Assembly: GCA_019247245.1 (NCBI GenBank)
Contig: JAFAPF010000537.1
Location: 1 to 13,962 of the forward strand
Direction of reading: 5' to 3'
Length of the DNA stretch: 13,962 nt
Source: Rubrobacter sp.
Lineage (GTDB): Bacteria > Actinomycetota > Rubrobacteria > Rubrobacterales > Rubrobacteraceae
This document shows positions 1 through 6,223 of the stretch, piece by piece. The notes beneath the pieces are model-generated. The model searched no databases. It saw only the letters and a list, made by a program, of their open reading frames with translations, and was not told the DNA's origin. Position 1 is the first letter of the stretch. Every line of letters begins with the position of its first letter. The translations under genes were made by a program, and so were the position numbers.

Positions 1-465
1 GAACAGAAGGCTCAAAGTTTGAAAGAGGACCATCGGTGTCTTCGGTTCAGGCCCAGAGGCAGCAGGGTAGCCATAGGCATAAAAGCCCAGGAAAGTAAGA
101 GCTGCGAAGGATCCTGTCATGTGCGAGCGGAACACGCTCTTTCCAAGCAGGTAAACCACCATAACCGTAAGGCATCCGGTGGCAAAGAAAACCAAGCGCA
201 CAGTGAGGATATCGTCCCAGTTCAAGAGCTCAGACAACATTACCCCAAGCCCAGCAATCATAGGAGAAAGGGGGCCCTTGTGGTCGAAGATTCCCACATA
301 AGGTGGGATCCCCTCGGCTACCCTCTGGCCGCTGTAGAGGTAGATCGAGTAGTCACGAAGCAGTACTCCATCAAAGCCGTACATCCCGTACACCAAAGCA
401 GCTAAGACCAGGACAAAAAGGGGAAGAGCCGATCTGCCTGCCAACATAAAGTTGCGCTTTTGCAC
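1..465 (-). CDS. GT-C type membrane glycosyltransferase, N-terminal part (truncated by window edge)
   Basis: The frame is open over 155 codons from the GTG at 465 to base 1, where the window cuts the gene. After a short basic N-terminus comes a membrane segment (about residues 13-30), then a periplasmic loop with RDYSIYLYSGQ and GIPPYVGIFDHKGPLSP (Asp38 in RDY), then further hydrophobic segments near 66-80, 88-107 and 117-133. A first helix followed by an acidic loop and a 'G-x-PY...D-x-KGP' pattern is typical of the GT39/GT83-like polyprenyl-phosphate-sugar transferases, which move a sugar from a lipid carrier onto a cell-surface acceptor; Asp38 would be the expected catalytic residue. The acceptor is unknown. 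It lies 60 bases downstream of the SEDS gene on the same strand, so a cell-envelope role fits. The start is uncertain: the only good Shine-Dalgarno (GGGAGGT) is 15 bases from this GTG but only about 4 bases from an in-frame ATC at 477. Confidence 0.75.
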   Translation of the reverse strand, partial: MQKRNFMLAGRSALPLFVLVLAALVYGMYGFDGVLLRDYSIYLYSGQRVAEGIPPYVGIFDHKGPLSPMIAGLGVMLSELLNWDDILTVRLVFFATGCLTVMVVYLLGKSVFRSHMTGSFAALTFLGFYAYGYPAASGPEPKTPMVLFQTLSLLF

Positions 466-524
466 AGAGCTCTTGATGTGACCTCCCTTAGAAGCTCACC
501 GAAACGCTAGCTATAACAAATTTG

Positions 525-1532
525 TTAGCTTAACGCACTCTCGGCCTGTATGGTAGCCCGCGTCTTCCTTTTCGACGAGCCCTGCCGACCGGCCTGCTCG
601 GAAATAACCAGTAAGAGAGCGGTCACGACGAAGTTGCTGACCACCGCGCTCCCCCCATAGGAGACGAAAGGTAAGCCGAGGCCAGAGAGCGGGATGGCCT
701 TCGTCACCCCTCCCACGATGATGATGGTCTGAAGAGCAAGCCCCGCGCTGAGACCCCCGGCCAAAAGCTTCGAAGCAGGATCATGCGCAAGGATAGCTAT
801 CTTCGTGCCGCGGTAGACGAAGACGAGGAAGGCCAAAAGGACGGCAGTGCCTCCAAGCAGCCCTAGTTCACTCGCGATGGCGGTAAAAATGAAGTCATTA
901 TGGACCTCAGGGATGGTCTGGGAGAAGCCCTGCCCGAGCCCCGTACCTGTAAAGCCTCCGTCGGCGATATTGAAGAGGCTTTGGGTGATCTGATACCCGT
1001 TCCCATAGGGGTCTGACCAGGGATCCAACCAACCCTGCATTCGCTTCTGCACGTGCGAGAAGATCAGGTATAGGACAGGGAAACCCGCCAGGAAGAGCAG
1101 GCTACCGAAGAGCACGTACGTGATCCTTCCGGTGGCCTCATACAACATCGAGAGCGAGATGGCGATGAAGAGCAGGCCGATCCCGACGTCCTTCTCCAAA
1201 ACAAGGAGCCCGATCGAGGCCACCCACACCAACGCTACTGGCCCAAAGTATTTAATCCTCGGGATCTGGAACCCTAGAAAGCTGCGACTTGTGGCCATCA
1301 GTAGCTCCCGCTTATCGGCGAGGTACCCCGCAAAAAAGATTATTAACGCCACCCGGGCGAACTCCGAGGGCTGGAAGCTGATCGGGACGACCCGGAGCCA
1401 GAGCTTAGCCCCGTTGATTTCGTAGCCAAAGAGGACGGTCGAAGCTATTAACCCGATCCCCACCAACCCGATCCCCACCAGCGCGAGGAGATACTTATAG
1501 TACATAAGGCGCTGATAATCGCGGGAGACCAA
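525..1532 (-). CDS. SEDS family peptidoglycan glycosyltransferase (RodA/FtsW/SpoVE), main C-terminal fragment of a frameshifted gene
   Basis: SEDS proteins polymerise lipid II into glycan strands in the membrane, with a partner class B PBP. This 335-codon stretch holds most of the family core: WLDPWSDPYGNGYQ, GGFTGTGLGQG and PEVHNDFIF in the large extracellular region (the H-x-DFIF Asp matches the conserved essential Asp of the family), then GLPFVSYGGS near the C-terminus. It begins only as a reading-frame artefact: its TTG at 1532 lies inside what should be membrane helix 4-5, and the missing helices lie just upstream in another frame (up to 1834). Together the pieces give about 437 residues, a normal length. 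A 15-base perfect tandem duplication at 1450-1479 encodes LVGIG twice. The TAA stop overlaps a 14-bp palindrome (TAACAAATTTGTTA, 514-527). RodA is favoured over FtsW because of the upstream fragment, but this is not certain. Confidence 0.85.
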   Translation of the reverse strand: MVSRDYQRLMYYKYLLALVGIGLVGIGLIASTVLFGYEINGAKLWLRVVPISFQPSEFARVALIIFFAGYLADKRELLMATSRSFLGFQIPRIKYFGPVALVWVASIGLLVLEKDVGIGLLFIAISLSMLYEATGRITYVLFGSLLFLAGFPVLYLIFSHVQKRMQGWLDPWSDPYGNGYQITQSLFNIADGGFTGTGLGQGFSQTIPEVHNDFIFTAIASELGLLGGTAVLLAFLVFVYRGTKIAILAHDPASKLLAGGLSAGLALQTIIIVGGVTKAIPLSGLGLPFVSYGGSAVVSNFVVTALLLVISEQAGRQGSSKRKTRATIQAESALS

Positions 1533-1834
1533 GATCTTAAAAGAAGCGCGCCACTCCCCACGAGAATCCAGAGTACTTGGGCGGTCGGCAGGTTATCCAC
1601 ACCCTTCATGCTGTAGGTGAGGCGGTAGATCATGACGAGTCCTAAACCGGTAAGCAACGCCACGATCGGGAGGAGGATGGCATCGGAGTGCGGCAGCAAG
1701 AGCCGCACCCCGACGTAGAGCGCGAACATCGCTCCAGCATAGGCCCCAGCGTATATCATGGGCGGTGCGGTGCCCCTCTGAACGTAGATTACGGTCGCGA
1801 ACCCAAACGCTATCGCCAGAAGAGCTACGACCAT
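1448..1834 (-). CDS. SEDS family protein (RodA-like), N-terminal fragment of the same frameshifted gene
   Basis: The product has three or four membrane segments: VVALLAIAFGFATVIY, AGAYAGAMFALYVGV, LLPIVALLTGLGLVMIY, and the start of a fourth at VLWILVGSGALL. The LTGLGLVMIYRL...AQVLWILVG stretch resembles the N-terminal half of actinobacterial RodA. From residue ~98 the frame yields an unrelated tail (RSWSPAII onward), whereas the neighbouring frame continues the family sequence as FKILVSRDYQRLM. Restoring one T in the T4 run at 1539-1542 joins both halves. The ATG at 1834 has no Shine-Dalgarno; a purine-rich stretch (AAGGAAAGGG) lies before an in-frame ATA-ATC about 12 codons or fewer upstream, which would give the N-terminus I-I-Q-R-A-T-V-L-M, so the true start is open. 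Whether the gene is broken in the cell or only in this assembly cannot be decided here. Confidence 0.75.
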   Translation of the reverse strand: MVVALLAIAFGFATVIYVQRGTAPPMIYAGAYAGAMFALYVGVRLLLPHSDAILLPIVALLTGLGLVMIYRLTYSMKGVDNLPTAQVLWILVGSGALLLRSWSPAIISALCTISISSRWWGSGWWGSG

Positions 1835-1970
1835 AAGTACTGTCGCACGCTGGATTATGGCTTCTTCCCTTTCCTTACAGCGTCATGCCTCATGTTGGTC
1901 GGTTTCGACAAAGCGTATAAACCTGCCAGCCAGGAGGGTGAGAGGAAACCACCACTGGCTTCGAAATGGT

Positions 1971-2020
1971 CGCCGGGGACGATTAAAACGATGTGCAGGC
2001 CGTGTAGATCGCCCCCGGCG
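1971..2020 (-). terminator. Strong hairpin just downstream of the LPKSG gene, possible U-tract-less terminator
   Basis: CGCCGGGGACGAT (1971-1983) pairs with ATCGCCCCCGGCG (2008-2020): 13 positions. On minus-strand RNA all pair, one as G-U; on the plus strand that position would be an A-C mismatch, so the structure favours minus-strand transcripts. It starts 18 bases after the stop of the minus-strand gene ending at 2039. The loop of 24 bases contains a second ATCG able to pair with the same CGAT, so an alternative fold exists. There is no U tract; hairpin terminators without one are reported in actinobacteria. Attenuation before the SEDS gene is another reading. Confidence 0.5.
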
Positions 2021-2038
2021 GAGGAAATTTCGCTTATG

Positions 2039-2275
2039 TTACCTGCGCCGTAAAATGGCGTACGTTAAGATGCCAGAGCCCAGCAACAGCCCAGCAGCAG
2101 CAGGCAAAACCACTGCAGGACCACCAACCGCTCCACCACCGCTCTTGGGCAGCGGTGCCATGGTGGTCTGCTCTATGGTTTCTTGCTTTATCATGGTCCC
2201 CTGCGCGAACACGCTGGGTACCATGATCAGCATGCCCACCAGAGCAGCCGCAAGCAAATAGACTAGCCTTTTCAC
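2039..2275 (-). CDS. Miniature secreted protein with LPKSG sortase-type cell-wall anchor
   Basis: This 78-residue protein has a full export and anchoring architecture with almost nothing between. MKRLVYLLAAALVGMLIMVP...VFA is a signal peptide with likely cleavage after Ala24. LPKSGG (42-47) is an LPXTG-like sorting motif. A glycine/alanine-rich hydrophobic helix (about 54-74) and a terminal RRR complete the sorting signal. If both cleavages occur, the mature chain is only about 21 residues (Q25 to S45), rich in Thr, Gln, Glu and Met. The GTG start at 2275 is preceded by AGAGGAGG about 10 bases upstream, so translation is well supported. A plus-strand ORF and another minus-strand frame over the same bases are shadows. 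Function is unknown; cell-surface coating, or a membrane protein if no sortase acts, are possibilities. Confidence 0.8.
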   Translation of the reverse strand: MKRLVYLLAAALVGMLIMVPSVFAQGTMIKQETIEQTTMAPLPKSGGGAVGGPAVVLPAAAGLLLGSGILTYAILRRR

Positions 2276-2338
2276 GAGCGTTATTCCTCCTCTTACTTTC
2301 TGTCTTCCTACACATCCTTCTACAAAGCTGCGACCACG

Positions 2339-2370
2339 ATAATAGAGTTTTCTAAGAAATTTCTAAGAAC
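2339..2370 (-). promoter_or_regulatory. Paired dyads upstream of the LPKSG gene with a possible -10 box
   Basis: TTCTAAGAA (2350-2358) and TTCTAAGAA (2361-2369) are two identical 9-bp dyads (4+1+4) exactly 11 bases apart, about one helical turn, so a repressor or activator could bind both on one face. On the minus strand a TATTAT (2344-2339) sits next to them toward the gene, about 65 bases before its GTG. No convincing -35 box was found, which would suit an activator-dependent promoter. This is inference from spacing only. Confidence 0.3.
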
Positions 2371-2461
2371 CTCTGCACATCTGAGGGAATTTTAGAAACG
2401 TCTAGCACCTATGAACAACGACCGAGCAATATAGCGTTTATCCAATATTGGCTCTAACGTC

Positions 2462-2507
2462 AGATGTAGAGATATGGCTCTACTAGATGTAGAGATATGG
2501 CTCTACT
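2462..2507. repeat. 23-bp perfect tandem duplication, each copy a small hairpin
   Basis: Two identical 23-base units (2462-2484, 2485-2507). Each contains GTAGAG-ATATGG-CTCTAC, a 6-bp stem with a 6-base loop, so the tandem could form two successive hairpins or a paired protein-binding site. Copy number is exactly two. Confidence 0.9.
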
Positions 2508-2518
2508 AATTTATAATA

Positions 2519-2568
2519 GAATGCTCACAGCACCCATACGAAAGAATGCTCACAACACCCATACGAAA
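2519..2568. repeat. 25-bp tandem duplication with one mismatch
   Basis: Units 2519-2543 and 2544-2568 both read GAATGCTCACARCACCCATA followed by CGAAA; the only difference is G (2530) versus A (2555). It lies 11 bases after the 23-bp tandem repeat and is unrelated to it in sequence. Confidence 0.9.
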
Positions 2569-2798
2569 ACGCAGGCCATTGACGCTGTCCTACCGGCTAT
2601 CAGCCCAATAATTACGAAAAACCTCTACAGGGCAGACACAGAGAATGGTATCGCGAATAGCCCCTCACAGCGTCGCGGCGAATCGTAGCTGCGGTACTGG
2701 CCCCTAGTGCTGTGCGAGAGGTGGATATACTACAAGGAAGCGCCGTAGCAGAATGCATCGGCCGAACGCAGCAAAGGGGTTCCCCAGGAGGCTGCTCA

Positions 2799-3404
2799 GT
2801 GAAAAAGACCCCAACCGAAGAAATAGAGGCGGCCCTTCAAGAGGCGGACCTTCACCACCGCATACCACGGTGGCCGGCCATCGTGGCGCTGTTCGTGATC
2901 GTAGTCGCCTACTTGGTACTATCCGAAAGCCTCAAAGTTGTCTCGCGTGAGGTGATATTAGGGGTATTAGGGGTGGTGGTGGCTGGCACCGCGCTGACAC
3001 TACTGGCGCGGTTGCGAGGGCGGCATCTACTGGTTAGATCTCTAGCGATCGGTTTGATCGCAGCTGTAACTTTAGCGGAGGCAACCAGCATACTCTTACT
3101 CGTAGCCCTCTTGCCGCGCGGTGAAGCGGTGCTCGCCCCAGCCTTGTTACGCGACGCGGCGATCATCTGGGGGATCAACGTGGTCACGTTCGCCTTATGG
3201 TATTGGGAGATAGACGGCGGAGGCTCGATAATGCGGCGACTAAGGCCCTACCAAAGAAGGACTTTCTGTTCCCCCAGCAAGCAGCACGCAAGGAAGAAAA
3301 CGAGGGTCCATCGACTTCTTCTTGGACTCCGAACTTTATTGATTATCTCTTCTTGGCCTTCAACCACTCGACGGCCTTTTCGCCCACGGACACGGCGGTC
3401 CTGA
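2799..3404 (+). CDS. Conserved small membrane protein, N-terminal portion (frameshifted)
   Basis: The GTG at 2799 has an ideal Shine-Dalgarno (AGGAGG, 7 bases upstream), so the open frame further upstream to 2712 is not used. The protein has a short charged N-terminus and four hydrophobic segments (about residues 25-42, 52-71, 80-105 and 110-135), ending with the landmark ALWYWEIDGGG (about 132-142). Beyond that, this frame gives an arginine-rich low-quality tail to 3404, whereas the -1 frame continues with a sensible membrane sequence (see 3197-3496). The repaired gene would be about 232 residues. I recall WYWEIDGGG...DFLFPQ...AFSPTDT proteins as conserved, uncharacterised and distantly like two-helix ion-channel pore modules; that is memory and inference. 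A 9-bp tandem duplication (2957-2974) lies in helix 2. Confidence 0.7.
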   Translation: MKKTPTEEIEAALQEADLHHRIPRWPAIVALFVIVVAYLVLSESLKVVSREVILGVLGVVVAGTALTLLARLRGRHLLVRSLAIGLIAAVTLAEATSILLLVALLPRGEAVLAPALLRDAAIIWGINVVTFALWYWEIDGGGSIMRRLRPYQRRTFCSPSKQHARKKTRVHRLLLGLRTLLIISSWPSTTRRPFRPRTRRS

Positions 3405-3496
3405 GTAGGCGGGCGAGGGTGTTAGTCATGATCCAGGCGACTCTGCCACTAATGGCGATAGCCGTGCTTGCCGCTAAGGCCATAAACACGCTCTGA
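3197..3496 (+). CDS. Conserved small membrane protein, C-terminal portion in the -1 frame
   Basis: This frame carries KKDFLFPQQ, then a charged linker, then WTPNFIDYLFLAFNHSTAFSPTDT and a final hydrophobic helix (about MIQATLPLMAIAVLAAKAINTL) with the stop at 3496. The arrangement helix, loop with AFSPTDT, basic RRAR, helix mirrors a pore-helix ion channel without the usual GYG filter, so transport is possible but unproven. The ATG at 3197 is not a true start; the segment continues the gene starting at 2799. The shift falls between about 3205 and 3245, and adding one base there gives WEIDGGG-x-LDNAATKALPKKDFLFPQ. The gene faces the dehydrogenase gene convergently; a 10-bp palindrome (GAGTTAACTC, 3546-3555) lies between them. 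Confidence 0.65.
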   Translation: MVLGDRRRRLDNAATKALPKKDFLFPQQAARKEENEGPSTSSWTPNFIDYLFLAFNHSTAFSPTDTAVLSRRARVLVMIQATLPLMAIAVLAAKAINTL

Positions 3497-3584
3497 GGAG
3501 ATGGAGCAGAGACAAGAAAAGTAATAAAAGTCTTATGGTAGGAGCGAGTTAACTCCCTGCGCAGAGCGTAGCAGGAGAGCAGCT

Positions 3585-4352
3585 TTACAGACTCCCTGAC
3601 TGGCGTATCATGCCCCCGTCTATGAAGAAAGTGCTCCCGGTAACATAGGCGGAGGCGTCAGAGGCAAGGTATACGGCCAAAGCCGCTATCTCCTCGGGTT
3701 TACCCATTCGCCCCAGCGGTATCTCCGAGAGCAGCTTCTCCATTTGGTCGGAGCGCCCTTCCAGCGGCGCATCCATGGGCGTTTCAACGGCGCCAGGAGC
3801 GATATTGTTGACGGTGATGCTATAAGGGGCCAGCTCGACAGCTATCGTGCGCATCAGCATGCGCAGGCCCCCCTTAGCAGCGCAGTATGGGGAGTTTGTG
3901 GGCATAGGCAGGTCTTCATGCACGGACGACATGTTGATGATGCGCCCGGACCCACCCTGGGACACCATCTGGTTTGCCGCTTCTTGGCAGCCTAACCACG
4001 GGGCCGTCAAGTTCACGGTGAGAACCTTGCTCCATACCTCAAGCGGGGTTGAGAGGAATGGCATCTTGTATTCGACGCCCGCATTGTTCACCATGATGTC
4101 GAGACGGCCAAACTCTTGGACGGAATGCTGCACCAAAGCTCGCGTGTCTTCTAATTTGGCGACGTTTGCCCGGACGGCCACGGCCCTGCCGCCGGCCCTT
4201 TCGATCTTTTCTACCACCGCCCGTGCTGCCTCCGGATGGCTTAGATAGTCCACCACAACCGCCGCACCTTCCCCGGCAAAGGCTAGCGCTATCGCCTTGC
4301 CGATACCCAAAGATGCCCCTGTGACAACAGCTACTTTGTTCTCAAGCTGGAT
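3585..4352 (-). CDS. Glucose 1-dehydrogenase, short-chain dehydrogenase family, apparent AUC start
   Basis: It is a classical SDR of 255 residues that oxidises beta-D-glucose to gluconolactone with NAD(P). TGASLGIG (11-18) is the cofactor loop, NNAG (89-92) the structural motif, and Asn114, Ser143, Tyr156 and Lys160 the catalytic tetrad (YCAAK). The MSSVHE...AAKGGL and VTGSTFFIDGGM segments strongly resemble Bacillus glucose dehydrogenases. It follows the GH63 gene by 10 bases. AGGAGG (4364-4359) overlaps that gene's stop and sits 6 bases before an ATC (4352-4350), just where homologues have Met (x-QLENKVAVVTG). Canonical in-frame starts upstream, at ATG 4430 and a TTG near 4383, have no Shine-Dalgarno and add up to 26 implausible residues, so AUC is the best-supported start. 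In context it would oxidise hexose released by the hydrolase. Strict sugar specificity is not shown. Confidence 0.85.
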   Translation of the reverse strand: MQLENKVAVVTGASLGIGKAIALAFAGEGAAVVVDYLSHPEAARAVVEKIERAGGRAVAVRANVAKLEDTRALVQHSVQEFGRLDIMVNNAGVEYKMPFLSTPLEVWSKVLTVNLTAPWLGCQEAANQMVSQGGSGRIINMSSVHEDLPMPTNSPYCAAKGGLRMLMRTIAVELAPYSITVNNIAPGAVETPMDAPLEGRSDQMEKLLSEIPLGRMGKPEEIAALAVYLASDASAYVTGSTFFIDGGMIRQSGSL

Positions 4353-4362
4353 ATTCCGCCTC

Positions 4363-5682
4363 CTACACAGTTTTCTCAAGCAATATATCGAGGAGTAGAG
4401 CCGCAGTCCAGGAGAAGAAATCGGAGCCATGTCCCATGCCGGTTAGCGGGTCATAGTACTCACAAAACCCCCCCTCCTGGCACAGGCTAACGATGCTCTG
4501 TCGCAGGCGTTCGGCGTGCTCATCAAAGCCGTACCGCTTTAGGCCGTGCATTAAGAACCAGTTTATATTGATCCACACGGGCCCCCGCCAGTACTGAACT
4601 GGTGAGAACCCAAACCCATAGCGATCGTAGCTGGGCACAGGGTAATAAGAATCCTTTGCTCCTAGGCCGAACCCGTCATTTTCTAGGCTATCCACCATGC
4701 GTTGAACTCGATCCTTGCCCGGAATACCCGCAAAGAGAGGAGCGAAACTGGGTGCCACGTAGGCGCAGATCTGACGACCAGCAACCAGATCGAAGTCTAA
4801 GTAGGTGCCGTGCTCCTCGTTCCAGAGCTTTTGGTCTATAGCACTAGCGGTTTTCTGTGCCCGTCCTTCAAAGGTGGAAGGGTCTTCCCCAAGAATACGG
4901 GCGATCTCTGCTAGGTCATGGTCTGCCTGACACAGCAGAGAGTTAAACAGCACATCCTGTACCAGAAAGGGACAATCCTTGCGAATCCGGTCCTCATCGT
5001 AGTCATGCTCGGCAAAGAGCTGAACAAGGTATGCGAACCTGTCGTACTCGCTGCTCACCGGACGGTCCTGGGTCGCCACAAGCTGCGTATCGACCCGATG
5101 ATAGGTTGGGATCTGCTCCTTACGGAGCTTGAGGCGCTGCATGATCTCATCCCATATGGGGGAGTTGTCCATACCCGACTCCCACGGGTGACGAATATAG
5201 ACGAGTCCTCCGCTCCAAGGATCTCGCTCCCTGTAGAGATAATCATGCCAGGCCACAAGGCGCGGGAAGGCATGGCCGAGGAACTCCTGTGCGTCCGCGG
5301 CGTCCTTTGCGTGCTGGTAGATTCGCAATGTGGCGGTGGCATGCACGGGCGGCTGGACCACACCGGATGTTTTGCGACCCGGCGGGGAGTTGGGACTGCG
5401 CTCGGCATGCCAGAAGCTGATCCCTGGGAAGTACTCGCTGAAGTGGGGGTTGAACACAATCTGAGGCAACAAGCCATTTTTCCACTGGCTCTCGAAGAGG
5501 TGGTTCAATTCTTTGATAGCTCGGCGCTGGGTGTAGTGGGCGTAACCGATGGCGATCAGGGCGGAGTCCCAAGACCATTGGTGCGGGTAGAGCCTGGGTC
5601 CTGGCCTGGTGTACTTGCCGGTCCAGTTGAAGTCGAGGACCTGCTTGGCCTGCCAGATGAGGTTCGCATTGTACTGTGTCAT
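4363..5682 (-). CDS. GH63 mannosylglycerate/glucosylglycerate hydrolase-like enzyme
   Basis: The 439-residue protein is an all-alpha (alpha/alpha)6 glycosidase without a signal peptide, so it acts in the cytosol. Its WSWDSALIAIGYAH (36-49) and GLLPQIVF motifs, MDNSP (171-175), and GGFCEYYDPLTG (404-415) match the bacterial GH63 hydrolases that split mannosylglycerate or glucosylglycerate into hexose and D-glycerate. Asp172 and Glu408 correspond in spacing (236) to the catalytic pair reported for the mycobacterial enzyme (Asp182/Glu419, spacing 237, from memory). The length fits the family. The ATG at 5682 has GAGGAG 9 bases upstream. It is first in an operon with glucose 1-dehydrogenase, which hints that glucose is a product, but mannosylglycerate is the known solute of Rubrobacter, so both substrates stay open. 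A 255-codon plus-strand ORF opposite it is a shadow. Confidence 0.8.
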   Translation of the reverse strand: MTQYNANLIWQAKQVLDFNWTGKYTRPGPRLYPHQWSWDSALIAIGYAHYTQRRAIKELNHLFESQWKNGLLPQIVFNPHFSEYFPGISFWHAERSPNSPPGRKTSGVVQPPVHATATLRIYQHAKDAADAQEFLGHAFPRLVAWHDYLYRERDPWSGGLVYIRHPWESGMDNSPIWDEIMQRLKLRKEQIPTYHRVDTQLVATQDRPVSSEYDRFAYLVQLFAEHDYDEDRIRKDCPFLVQDVLFNSLLCQADHDLAEIARILGEDPSTFEGRAQKTASAIDQKLWNEEHGTYLDFDLVAGRQICAYVAPSFAPLFAGIPGKDRVQRMVDSLENDGFGLGAKDSYYPVPSYDRYGFGFSPVQYWRGPVWININWFLMHGLKRYGFDEHAERLRQSIVSLCQEGGFCEYYDPLTGMGHGSDFFSWTAALLLDILLEKTV

Positions 5683-5943
5683 TAATTTTGTCTCCTCGTC
5701 AGCTAGTCATATCACTGATCCTGGTACTTGTAGCACGCCTCAAGAGGTGTCGTGAGGTCTTTCTAAGCCTGCGACTCCCCGATCAGGTCTAGCCGATCTG
5801 CATTGCACTAGCTGACACCAACCCAGGCAGCACCGACGAATAAATTCACAACTGGTCGAGCACGATCTACGCTTTACCTCAAGCCGGATGAGTCCCATCC
5901 AATGACCCTCAGGTGCGAGCTTTCACGCAGCAACACGAGTAAA

Positions 5944-5965
5944 TGTCCTGAAATTGTCCTGAAAT
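5944..5965. repeat. 11-bp perfect tandem duplication
   Basis: TGTCCTGAAAT occurs twice in a row (5944-5954, 5955-5965). It runs directly into the 22-bp tandem repeat that begins at 5962, so two duplications of different length are nested at one spot. Confidence 0.85.
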
Positions 5966-6005
5966 GTTGAGAAAACTGCCTCAAAATGTTGAGAAAACTG
6001 CCTCA
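5962..6005. repeat. 22-bp perfect tandem duplication, related to a second copy at 12712
   Basis: Two identical 22-base units (5962-5983, 5984-6005), each starting AAATGTTGAGAAAACTGCCT. Across the junction CTCAA-AATG-TTGAG (5980-5993) forms a small dyad. The first unit with its left flank (CTGAAATGTTGAGAAAAC, 5959-5976) recurs exactly at 12712-12729. Confidence 0.9.
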
Positions 6006-6196
6006 GAGTTAGTATGTCTATTTGCAAGGACTTTGCGAACTCTAGAAACCCTAGCAAACCATCGTACCGACTTCACGCGCGAGGTCGCTATTCGATCCCA
6101 GCATCGCTCACTCTTAGCTCTCCCGATCTTCACACCTCGCCTCTACTAAGGGCTATCTAACAGATGCCTTTACGCTACGTGCTATGCTATTTTTGA

Positions 6197-6223
6197 GAAG
6201 AGCCCGCCAAATGCGGGCCCTTC
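6197..6223 (-). terminator. 11-bp hairpin downstream of the PRC-barrel gene
   Basis: Minus-strand RNA folds as GAAGGGCCCGC-AUUUG-GCGGGCUCUUC: eleven pairs including one G-U, loop of five. On the plus strand the wobble becomes an A-C mismatch, so the minus strand is favoured. It lies 65 to 91 bases after the stop at 6288. There is no U tract on the minus strand, so termination is a plausible but unproven role. Confidence 0.5.

Larger units (their letters stand above)
2276..2798. other. Intergenic region between divergent genes, carrying tandem repeats
   Basis: No convincing gene is seen. The short ORF at 2497-2688 mainly translates the repeats and has no recognisable features. The region holds the paired dyads near 2350-2369, two adjacent two-copy tandem repeats at 2462-2568, and at its right end the Shine-Dalgarno AGGAGG (2786-2791) for the gene starting at 2799. 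It must contain promoters for both divergent genes. Confidence 0.6.

Noticed and set aside
1532..1545. Programmed -1 frameshift in the SEDS gene
   Set aside because: CTTTTAAGA does not fit the X-XXY-YYZ slippery pattern and no stimulatory structure was evident; an indel is simpler.
4918..5685. 255-codon plus-strand ORF opposite the GH63 gene
   Set aside because: It is the complement of a clear GH63 coding sequence, has no recognisable domain and no ribosome site.
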